Assembly (NCBI GenBank): GCA_002506755.1
Contig: DAYD01000020.1
Location: forward strand, 1-49,150
Direction: 5' to 3'
Source: Euryarchaeota archaeon UBA462
GTDB taxonomy: Archaea > Thermoplasmatota > Poseidoniia > Poseidoniales > Thalassarchaeaceae
DNA length: 49,150 bases
Every line of letters starts with the position of its first letter. Within the stretch, counting starts at the first letter, position 1. The notes below the pieces were generated by a model. That model was not told where the DNA came from. It saw only the letters and a program-made list of their open reading frames with translations, and made no database searches. Positions 26,832-34,200 of the stretch are shown here, piece by piece. The position numbers and the translations under genes are program-made.

Positions 26832-27824
26832 CTATCTCTTATTAGTCCAAGGCATAAGAAGAGATTTTGTTATGTGCACGGCTACATCTGGATTTTCTCT
26901 CAGCCTCCGCATGCCGTACTCATACCACTTAGTGCCATAGGGGAGGTAAATCCTGGTTCTATGTCCAATTCTGGAGAGCTTCCTGCGAATATTTCCCCTC
27001 ACTCCCAAAAGGAACTGGAATTCGTATCCCGGCCCCTTGCCCCTGTTTCTGCTTACTGGTTGATCATGGCGAGGGTCCGAAATACCCGGGCCAAGACCCC
27101 TCAATTCGAGGGCTTTTAGGGAGTGCTCGATCACAGGAACGTCGTGGGAAGCTATAGCCGTATAGGCACCTGAGTCGAGCATTTCGTCTATTGCCCTGTT
27201 TGTAGCATCTACTATGTCCTCGTAACTCGTATACGCTATATCGGAGGGCTCCAGATATATTCCCTTGCAGATTCTGAAGTCAGTTTCTCTTTTTGTGGCA
27301 TTGCACACATTCCGTATATCTTCCATTGTCCTGAACATCCTTCCCTGTAAAACAACTCCAACGTTAGATAGGCCCTTTGAGTGCATTGCAATTGAAGCGT
27401 CGATTGTTGCCTGGGTGGCTCTGTGATCCTCCATATCGAGCCGGACAAATGTATCTGTTTCCGCTGCCTTTCGCACTATCCTCTCTATGTTGGAGTGGGC
27501 CGCCTGCTCGTCTATTAGCAAACCTAACGCTGTTGGCTTGATAGAGATACTAGCATCAAGTCCCCTTTCTGAAATCGCTTCGATTACCCTCTCGTACTCT
27601 TCTATGAACCAAGAGGATTCTTCCAAGGACTTGATTTCCTCGCCCAGAACGTCAACAGTAAAGCAGGCACCCTCTGAAGATAGGGAATTCATGGCATCAA
27701 TGGCCTCTTCAAGGGTTTCTCCGGCCATGTATCTTTTAGCGACTAATCTAACAACGAATCTTGGAGCGAAAGGAAGGAAGGTGACCATTAGTCGCCCGAA
27801 TAGCCCCATTGCACCTGAGAGCAC
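26832..27824 (-). CDS. Proline dehydrogenase (monofunctional)
   Basis: A FAD-dependent TIM-barrel enzyme oxidising proline to 1-pyrroline-5-carboxylate, the first step of proline catabolism. The 330-aa length fits monofunctional PRODH rather than fused PutA. Seen: the strand segment ASISIKPTALGL, the flavin-site VRLDMED, RICKGIYLEP, AIASHDV and the C-terminal substrate helix YEFQFLLGV...YLPYGTKWYEYGMRRLRENP with the paired Arg residues. The given start is GTG at 27824; ATG at 27809 is equally possible. No pyrroline-5-carboxylate dehydrogenase gene is in the window. It lies 17 bases after dtdA and is likely co-transcribed with it. Confidence 0.9.
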   Translation of the reverse strand: MLSGAMGLFGRLMVTFLPFAPRFVVRLVAKRYMAGETLEEAIDAMNSLSSEGACFTVDVLGEEIKSLEESSWFIEEYERVIEAISERGLDASISIKPTALGLLIDEQAAHSNIERIVRKAAETDTFVRLDMEDHRATQATIDASIAMHSKGLSNVGVVLQGRMFRTMEDIRNVCNATKRETDFRICKGIYLEPSDIAYTSYEDIVDATNRAIDEMLDSGAYTAIASHDVPVIEHSLKALELRGLGPGISDPRHDQPVSRNRGKGPGYEFQFLLGVRGNIRRKLSRIGHRTRIYLPYGTKWYEYGMRRLRENPDVAVHITKSLLMPWTNKR

Positions 27825-27841
27825 ATCCAGAGTCTTGACGA

Positions 27842-28777
27842 TTACGGGAAGAGGATTTGCTTACCCCTGATCACGGGGACACCCAACTCATGGAGGAATT
27901 CGATTATAGCGCTTCTTTGCCAACCCTTGAATGATTTTCTGTCTAGGTGTGCAAAGACGCTTCCTCCTGGAAATGCTTCCTGTGTCGATGCGATGGCTAT
28001 TGAGACAGAGTGCTTCCATGCCTCTTCTGGACCCTCGTCTCCAACCATTTTATTGAATGGAATCGCATAATTCGCTATCAGGTGACCCACCCAAACATTA
28101 GACTGTGCAATAATTGCCTTGTGCCTAGGTGCATAATGGCCCCCACCTAAGCCTACCATGACATCTCCTGAGCCCTTCCAAGATCGAGGTTTGCCACCAT
28201 CTAATCCAATACACTCCGAGATGGTCTCTGCCCATACTCTGGCTGCGATTTTGTCCAACCACCTATCTTCAGTAGAGCCTATTTCCAGATACAAAGTTGG
28301 CTTTTGAAGGACTGGACCGTGATGTGTGGTCTCAAGTGTGATATCATAATCTGAGTCCAGACCTTGCTCAATAGAGATTCTACTCATTGTGCGGAAAAGA
28401 TCGCCAAACATAGTTGATGGTGGGACTACCTTTCCTGTGATTCCTCCTGATCTAGCGATTTTTCCATGAGGAGTCTCCCCGGGAACTCCGATAGCGTGCA
28501 ATGTCATAGCAGGGGTTTCCGAAGCAGAAACGTGCCTAGAGAGTACTAGAACTTCATCTACTTCTCTGCCTGTTTCTGACTGGTGTTCCATATCTATGCC
28601 ATCCGCCCAAATATGGAGGTCTTCTATCAATAGGGCCTCAGCAAGACCGGAATGGTGCCTTGATACCATTCCGTGATCCATCTCCACTTCTTCCCCCCAG
28701 CCCACTGTATCCATCAATTCGGAGTATATGTTTAGTGAGGCTGAGTCCATTCTAGAAGCCAGCAGCAAGATGCTCAT
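27842..28777 (-). CDS. dtdA: D-aminoacyl-tRNA deacylase (archaeal/plant DTD2 type)
   Basis: Hydrolyses D-amino acids mischarged on tRNA and so guards translation. The protein has 311 aa with the family's N-terminus SILLLASRMDSASLNIYSEL, central STHHGP-like motif (ETTHHGPVLQKPTLYLEIG), and GLGGGHYAPRHKAII. I chose ATG at 28777 because the frame upstream of it has no family-like sequence and would run into the divergent gene's leader. A TATA-like stretch (GCATAAACC) about 25 bases upstream fits a leaderless mRNA. Proline dehydrogenase follows. Confidence 0.93.
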   Translation of the reverse strand: MSILLLASRMDSASLNIYSELMDTVGWGEEVEMDHGMVSRHHSGLAEALLIEDLHIWADGIDMEHQSETGREVDEVLVLSRHVSASETPAMTLHAIGVPGETPHGKIARSGGITGKVVPPSTMFGDLFRTMSRISIEQGLDSDYDITLETTHHGPVLQKPTLYLEIGSTEDRWLDKIAARVWAETISECIGLDGGKPRSWKGSGDVMVGLGGGHYAPRHKAIIAQSNVWVGHLIANYAIPFNKMVGDEGPEEAWKHSVSIAIASTQEAFPGGSVFAHLDRKSFKGWQRSAIIEFLHELGVPVIRGKQILFP

Positions 28778-28792
28778 AGCCCCTGATGAGGG

Positions 28793-28803
28793 TTTATGCT
28801 TCA
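28793..28803. promoter_or_regulatory. Shared A/T-rich element between dtdA and the divergent gene
   Basis: TTTATGCTT on the plus strand reads AAGCATAAA on the minus strand. It lies about 50 bases before the plus ATG at 28847 and about 20 bases before the minus ATG at 28777. It could be a TATA element for either or both genes. Confidence 0.3.
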
Positions 28804-28846
28804 AGTTTCCCGGCACACTTTCAAATCTGACACCAGTACGGACATC

Positions 28847-29764
28847 ATGGCAAGAACCCGAGTTGATTTTACACCAACAAGGATTGACTACGGTGGCGAA
28901 TTTCATGTTATCTCGGGGACCCAAGGGGAGGTTTGCATCTTGGGGTCGAATGGATCCAGAGTAGGTAGGTCTGGAACCATCCCCTTCCCCGCTCCTGCGG
29001 TGGATGGAGTTGTGCTAGGTACTAGATGGGTTGGAATCTGGCTTGATAGAGAATTTCAGACATCTTGCATGGCATCGCTACCTCTCGAAAATAGTCTAGA
29101 AGACGGCCCCAGTAGGGAAAGCCTTAGATTATCGGTCGAAAGGTCAACTGGGATAACGCCTGCTAATTCAATATGGAGTAGGGAATTAGATTCAGAACCG
29201 ATGAAGATTGGAATTTCTGGCGAAAATGTGGTTTTCGCGACACATTCCGGGATCTTCATGATCGACATTAATGCGGATTTGATTTGGGTATCGCCATTAC
29301 CAAGTTGGCCCCCAATTTACAACCTCAGGCACTTCGATGCAGTTGCGAGCATAAACGAGTTTCCTCAGGGAATTGCAATTTGGTCTCAAGCAGGAGGAGT
29401 TTCCGTACTAGACCCAAGCAACGGTATTGAGCTACATAATTCCGTTATGAGACTAAAACACAAGATCTCCAATGTCTACTTTTCAGAAGAAGGTGGTTGG
29501 CTCATTGTTTTGCATGGAAACTCTGTCGCAGAGTTGGCCGATTGGGGGGCCAATCCTAAGATTCACAAGACCTTTGGACCGGTTATGGATGCAAAATTTT
29601 TGGATGGAAGGTGGTTGTGGACAGGGTGGAGACATGATGGTGAATTATTGAATGGCGAAGTAAAATCATACCCGCGTGAGGAGATTGGGGTAGGAATTCT
29701 TGATGGATTTATTCTATTGAACAATGGTTGCTGGGACAATTGGGGGCAATCTAATCTGACTTGA
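28847..29764 (+). CDS. Hypothetical protein, possibly beta-propeller-like
   Basis: A 305-aa soluble protein with no signal peptide or membrane helix. It consists of alternating hydrophobic strands with Trp and Gly turns (RWVGIWLDREF, GENVVFATHSGIFMIDINADLIWVSPL, GWLIVLHGNSVAEL). This is reminiscent of PQQ/WD-like propeller blades, but I cannot count blades reliably. ATG at 28847 was chosen over 28796 because the earlier start would include the intergenic promoter region. Its 3' end overlaps the convergent eS31 gene by 14 bases. The function is unknown. Confidence 0.65.
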   Translation: MARTRVDFTPTRIDYGGEFHVISGTQGEVCILGSNGSRVGRSGTIPFPAPAVDGVVLGTRWVGIWLDREFQTSCMASLPLENSLEDGPSRESLRLSVERSTGITPANSIWSRELDSEPMKIGISGENVVFATHSGIFMIDINADLIWVSPLPSWPPIYNLRHFDAVASINEFPQGIAIWSQAGGVSVLDPSNGIELHNSVMRLKHKISNVYFSEEGGWLIVLHGNSVAELADWGANPKIHKTFGPVMDAKFLDGRWLWTGWRHDGELLNGEVKSYPREEIGVGILDGFILLNNGCWDNWGQSNLT

Positions 29765-29921
29765 CTGTATAACCGCATTTCCCACATACCATTCGATCGC
29801 TATGGACTCCCAAGAATACGCCGGGACCGCAGGTTGGGCACTCTATTCCCTTTCTTACTAGCTCACCATCCTCAACGGAGTATTTCGAATGCTTCGAATT
29901 AGGGTTCGGACCTTCCCCCAT
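29751..29921 (-). CDS. rps27ae: Ribosomal protein eS31 (S27ae)
   Basis: A 56-aa zinc-ribbon protein of the small ribosomal subunit. The core CPTCGPGVFLGVHSDRMVCG and following KCGYTV carry the two CxxC pairs of the family (about residues 28-51). The N-terminus is basic/polar, starting MGEGPNPNSK. The ATG at 29921 overlaps the stop of the eS24 gene by one base (TGATG). The stop TAG at 29753-29751 lies inside the end of the convergent gene. The eS24-eS31 order is usual in archaea. Confidence 0.93.
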   Translation of the reverse strand: MGEGPNPNSKHSKYSVEDGELVRKGIECPTCGPGVFLGVHSDRMVCGKCGYTVKSD

Positions 29922-30271
29922 CAGGCCTCATCCCCTTCATTGTTCTCTTTCTGAGCCTCTTCCTCGACCTTGTTGTCCTGTTCTTCCACAGGAGATTCTT
30001 CTCCTTTGTGTCGCTCGATAACGTATTCTGGCTCTATAGAAGCGGATTCTTGGGAGCCATAAACTAGTGCAATTCCAGACGTCCTTGACATTCCAAAACG
30101 AGTATTTACATCCTTTACAAATACGAGTTTTTTGTCCGATCCTGGCTCAGCCTTGGCTGCAGCGTCAACCATCTGTGCCCTAGAGGGAGTGGGCTCATTC
30201 GGGTGGTCCCACTGGAAGTTAATTTCTACCCTGTCTAGCAGAGGATTCTCTTTTCTATCTAATATTTCCAT
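29921..30271 (-). CDS. rps24e: Ribosomal protein eS24
   Basis: Small-subunit ribosomal protein of 116 aa. Its start MEILDRKENPLLDRVEINF and the segment FVKDVNTRFGMSRTSGIALVYGS are typical of eS24. The last 35 residues form an unusually acidic tail (EESPVEEQDNKVEEEAQKE) that goes beyond the usual domain. ATG at 30271 follows GGTAGGT; a TTG two codons earlier was rejected. It lies 8 bases after spt4. Confidence 0.93.
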   Translation of the reverse strand: MEILDRKENPLLDRVEINFQWDHPNEPTPSRAQMVDAAAKAEPGSDKKLVFVKDVNTRFGMSRTSGIALVYGSQESASIEPEYVIERHKGEESPVEEQDNKVEEEAQKENNEGDEA

Positions 30272-30279
30272 AATCAAAC

Positions 30280-30507
30280 CTACCTAATGTTAACTTTGAG
30301 CGCGTAGCTACCTGGTCTAGAAATCTGCAGCCTCTTTGCAACCTCGGATCTGTCCGGGTGCATTACAACCACGAATCCCTGCCAATCGGTAGTAACCGGG
30401 GCATTGGGGCAATGATTGCACTGAGGTGGATCTGACTTCTTTTCTGGGTCGGGCAGAATCATATTACATTCGCCACAGGCAAAGGGTTGTCTTACCACCT
30501 CAGTCAT
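30280..30507 (-). CDS. spt4: Transcription elongation factor Spt4 (RpoE'')
   Basis: The 75-aa zinc-binding partner of Spt5 in the archaeal elongation factor complex. The ribbon has FACGECNMIL and CNHCPNAP as its two Cys pairs (about residues 10-37). The C-terminal part, DWQGFVVVMHPDRSEVAKRL then PGSYALKV, is diagnostic. ATG at 30507 lies inside the end of rpo7 (8-base overlap); a TTG at 30516 is a poorer start. The rpo7-spt4 pairing is standard in archaea. Confidence 0.94.
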   Translation of the reverse strand: MTEVVRQPFACGECNMILPDPEKKSDPPQCNHCPNAPVTTDWQGFVVVMHPDRSEVAKRLQISRPGSYALKVNIR

Positions 30508-31048
30508 CCTCCCCAATCCAATCGAAGGAACCTAATCCATCCATCTTGCAGTTCAGCCCAATCTTGCTAGACCTGGGATCGTTGTGGTTTATGGACTTAG
30601 AAACTATTCTGGACCTGACGAAGGATCCCTCCTCAAGATTTCTGCCACTCTGAGACCCTTCGATTCTCTTAACCCCGAGATTTACTTGAATGGGCTCGTC
30701 CAGTATCTGAGATTTGTGAAGTAGAGCCTCCATGGGCCCTATCCTGACGAAGGCCCCGTATTCCGAAACCTCGGATACCGCCCCATCAACAACTTCGTTA
30801 TTGTCCATGGAGAAGACAAGTGCCTTGAATCTGACATTTTGATAAATTGCACCGTCGCCATGAATTATCTTGCCCCTACCTACGGCTTCGTGATCGAAGG
30901 TAAGTAGTGTAAAGTTCTCATACTCGTCAAATCTACATTCGAAGGCGTCATGTGCGAGTTCGTCTATGTGATCCTCTAGCCTTCTTCCCCTTCTGATGTA
31001 CTCGGCGGGTATTCTGATAGTGTCCTCTCTTGTTTCAAGGGTGTACAT
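30500..31048 (-). CDS. rpo7: RNA polymerase subunit Rpo7 (RpoE')
   Basis: The Rpb7-like stalk subunit of archaeal RNA polymerase. The protein has 182 aa: an N-terminal tip domain (residues 1-80, MYTLETREDTIRIPAEYI) and an S1/OB domain (about 85-170, VVDGAVSEVSEYGAFVRIGPMEALLHKSQ is its core, given here in part: VSEYGAFVRIGPMEALLHKS). ATG at 31048 has a strong GGAGG ribosome-binding site 7 bases before it. It heads the cluster rpo7-spt4-eS24-eS31, whose genes overlap or nearly touch. Confidence 0.95.
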   Translation of the reverse strand: MYTLETREDTIRIPAEYIRRGRRLEDHIDELAHDAFECRFDEYENFTLLTFDHEAVGRGKIIHGDGAIYQNVRFKALVFSMDNNEVVDGAVSEVSEYGAFVRIGPMEALLHKSQILDEPIQVNLGVKRIEGSQSGRNLEEGSFVRSRIVSKSINHNDPRSSKIGLNCKMDGLGSFDWIGEDD

Positions 31049-31168
31049 CCTTTTTCCTCCTGTGCGGACCTATCCAAAGCCGGACGTTTTGGGGGAGTCG
31101 CCTCCCGTCCCTCATCGGCCAAGCCTCTGGAGGAGAGGTCCGTTCGACTCGGCGACCGACCCCTCCGG
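31049..31168 (-). promoter_or_regulatory. GC-rich structured leader/intergenic stretch upstream of rpo7
   Basis: About 120 bases clearly richer in G+C than the surroundings. Two neat hairpins are visible: GGGAG-TCGC-CTCCC at 31093-31106 and CCTCT-GGAGG-AGAGG at 31124-31138. A TTCGACT flanked by CCG/CGG at about 31139-31153 resembles a tRNA T arm but has no matching acceptor. If the TATA box at 31169-31174 is used, most of this is a long structured 5' leader of the rpo7 operon; a small non-coding RNA is the alternative. Frames through it give no convincing protein. Confidence 0.4.
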
Positions 31169-31174
31169 TATAAG
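31169..31174. promoter_or_regulatory. TATA element between rpo7 and the large surface protein gene
   Basis: TATAAG on the plus strand reads CTTATA on the minus strand (context GCGCTTATACC). It may serve the rpo7 operon on the minus strand, the surface protein gene on the plus strand, or both. The minus orientation fits the archaeal consensus better. Confidence 0.4.
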
Positions 31175-31284
31175 CGCAACGGATTCAGTGTGAGCTTCGG
31201 CGTAAAGGATTGGGGCTCATACCGTAGGTCTGAATGAGGGTTTCGTGCGAATGTTCAAGTGGGCTAGGAATCCCATCTTTTCTG

Positions 31285-34200
31285 ATGGTAGAGGCAGCTT
31301 TGGCAAGAAACCTTCCCCGCAAGGTGAAAAGTTTGGTCGCTATTGCAATGTTGATATCAATGCCCTTGGTGGGAATTATGAACATTGATGATCCCGAAAA
31401 GGGTTTTGAATCACTTCAAAATGGTGAAATGCCCTCACAAGGAAACTCTTCAGATATTTGGGTCGATGGTGGACAGCCGTGGCCGCAGTTCGGAAGAACT
31501 GCGTCGAGAATCGCAGAGCCCCCTGCACATGGGGCGGATGGCGGAGCTGGATACGATGAGCCTCAAAACTCGAGCTCTTACATGTCAATAGTCAAGCCTT
31601 CTTTGAACTGGGCGTATGGCTCTTATTCAATTGGGACTGACTCATTAGCGACTCCAATTGCTGATTTGAGTGGTTCCATAGAGGTTGGCCCCGGTGCACA
31701 GGAAAGGTGCGGAGGCAGTTCTTTGTTCTCTGTTCTAGTGCAAACTCAAGATGTATCGGGATCGGATCATAGCATGCTAAGATTGATCGAAGGGGAAGAT
31801 TCTGAACTTGCTTGGCAGGTCGACTTAGGAGCTACAGAGAAGGTTAAATCGGCACCGGTAATTATCGACATCGACCAAGATGGTAAGACGGAAATTGTAG
31901 TAGCATATGATGCAGGGGGCTCTCTGAATGTTGATGTTTGGTCTCCAAGGCTAACTTGTTCGGTTACCGGTTGGTCATACACAGGCCATTCGGATGAGAA
32001 ACTCTGGAATTGGGTTGATGAGAGCTTGATGATAAGTAGCGATGAGGGGCCATACACGAGTGGCATTTTTGGAGGACATAAACCGACAACACAACCATTA
32101 CTTGCGGATATTGACCTTGATGGGGATGCCGAATTAGTAATTTCTGTTCTTGACGAGATTTCGGAGAATCCAGTTGTACTTGCACTGCCCCTGCAGACAA
32201 ATGGTACGCCGAATGAAATTTGGCAAGTGACTCTCAACAAGGGAAGTCATCCTTCTGATCCTGCGTTTGCCCAAACAGATGAGAATACTGGATATGTGGT
32301 TTTGACGACCATTGAGGCTACCAACGGGGCGATGTGGGTGTGGAAAATTGACTCTTCTTCTGGAAGTTCTGTGTGGCAGGGTGGCCTGTCATTGAACAAT
32401 CTAGATGGGGATACGAACGCGCCACATATTAGGCTTCCAGGCCCAGTTATAGCGAACCTTGACTCGGACCCGGATCCGGAAATAATTATCACAATCCCTA
32501 CGGATGCAGATGGGTCAAACGCGGTTGATGGGGCGGAGTTTAGAGGTATTGAGTTATCTGATGGATCAGAGATTTGGGATTTTGAGGCATCCAACGGGTT
32601 CGCTGATGCTCCTCCGGTCGCAATCGATACTGATGGGGATGGAGAGCATGATCGCGTTTGTTGGGTCACATGGTGGCAAACCACGACTGATAGGCATGGG
32701 GCTGCAGGTTGCCATGACGTTGGGGGTGCTGTTCCTAACCAGGAGTGGGTGCAGGATCTAGAGCAAAGCAGTGGCAATCCAAATGATGAGATTGCGGTCT
32801 CTGCTCCAACTTGGATGGATATAGACTCCGAGGATGAGCCCGAGCTACTAGTTGCTTACGGAAGGTCTCTTTGGGCCTTTGATGGATCATCTGGGTCACC
32901 GGCCGGAGTGAATTCTGAATGGTCAGATGATTTCGAACTGGACCACAGGACCTGGTCATCCCCTTCGTTGGCCGATATAGATGGAGACGCAACTTTGGAC
33001 ATTATAATTGGAAGCATGGCATTATCAATGGCTATGGCTGATGTTAGACCCATAACCGATAATAGAGGAATAGAGTTTAATCCGAGTTCACCCGATCCAG
33101 GAGAGCAAGTCACAGTTACTGCATATCTGGAGAATGCTGGTACTTCACGTACAAATGAGATACTGGATGTCGAGCTATTTGCGAACGGCGAAAAAATCGG
33201 AGGGACTGGGATTTCCTCGCTGGATCCAGTCGAGCCAAGCGGATCTGGATCATTTTCGTCATTTAGCGTTGAGTGGAGCGGGGGCCTTGGGGACCATGTA
33301 TTTGAGCTAATACTCGATCCATACAGGAATATATCCCAAACCAGATACGATAATGATCATCAAACACATACATTGTCTATAGTACCGCCCTACAATGCAT
33401 CATTTGAGATCCCCACAGAACCATTGAGAATAGACCCGGGAGATAGCAATTATGCCTCAATTGGAATCCGTTCAACAGGGAGGCTCGCAGGATCTTGGAC
33501 CCTGAATGTCGATGACTCATATCTTCCCGAAGGATGGACTTGGGGCGATCAGACTCCTGGTGGAATTTCAAATGTACAAATAGGCTCTGGAGAGCTTTGG
33601 TCACCTGTGTTAAGGGTTTATGCCCCATCCAGTGCTCTTGGTTCGGATACGGGCTATCTTGGTTTGACCCTTACTCATGATGGTGGCGAGTCACAGGTAT
33701 CAGCTAACCTGCCAATAGAAGCCAATCGGACACGAGGGCTTTCTATTAGGGGGCCAGATGGAACTTCGCAGAGTACTGGTTATGGATTGATTTCAGGAGA
33801 AGCAATGGCTTGGCTATTGATTGAAAATGTGGGCAATGCAGCAGAGGAGCAAATAGCAGTTTCATGGGACAGTACGGAATGGGGTTCTGATCTCAGAATA
33901 TTCGATTCAGAAGGAGAGGAGATTCCTGCTCTTTCTCTTGGACCGGGAGAAGAAAAAGAAGTGACTGCAAGAATACAGGTACCTTCGGGAGCCAACCTTG
34001 GCGAGAATGTTAGTACCCCTCTTAGCATGTGTGTAGGTATGGGCGATGATCAGGAATGTAGCGATGTTGAGCTAAATTTCGTAGCTTCCGGTTCAGTGGT
34101 TCAACCAAGCCACATTAGATCGGTACCAACCGATGGCCTATCTTGGAGTATACACGTAGACCTACCTGTAGATTCTGGAATATTGAATTGGTCATTGACA

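Noticed and set aside
31121..31160. tRNA-like T arm (CCG-TTCGACT-CGG)
   Set aside because: No matching acceptor strand, no CCA and no anticodon arm at the right distance.
30976..31193. ORFs on both strands across the GC-rich region upstream of rpo7
   Set aside because: They overlap the rpo7 start, are Arg/Pro/Ser-rich as expected from GC-rich non-coding DNA, and have no family-like features.
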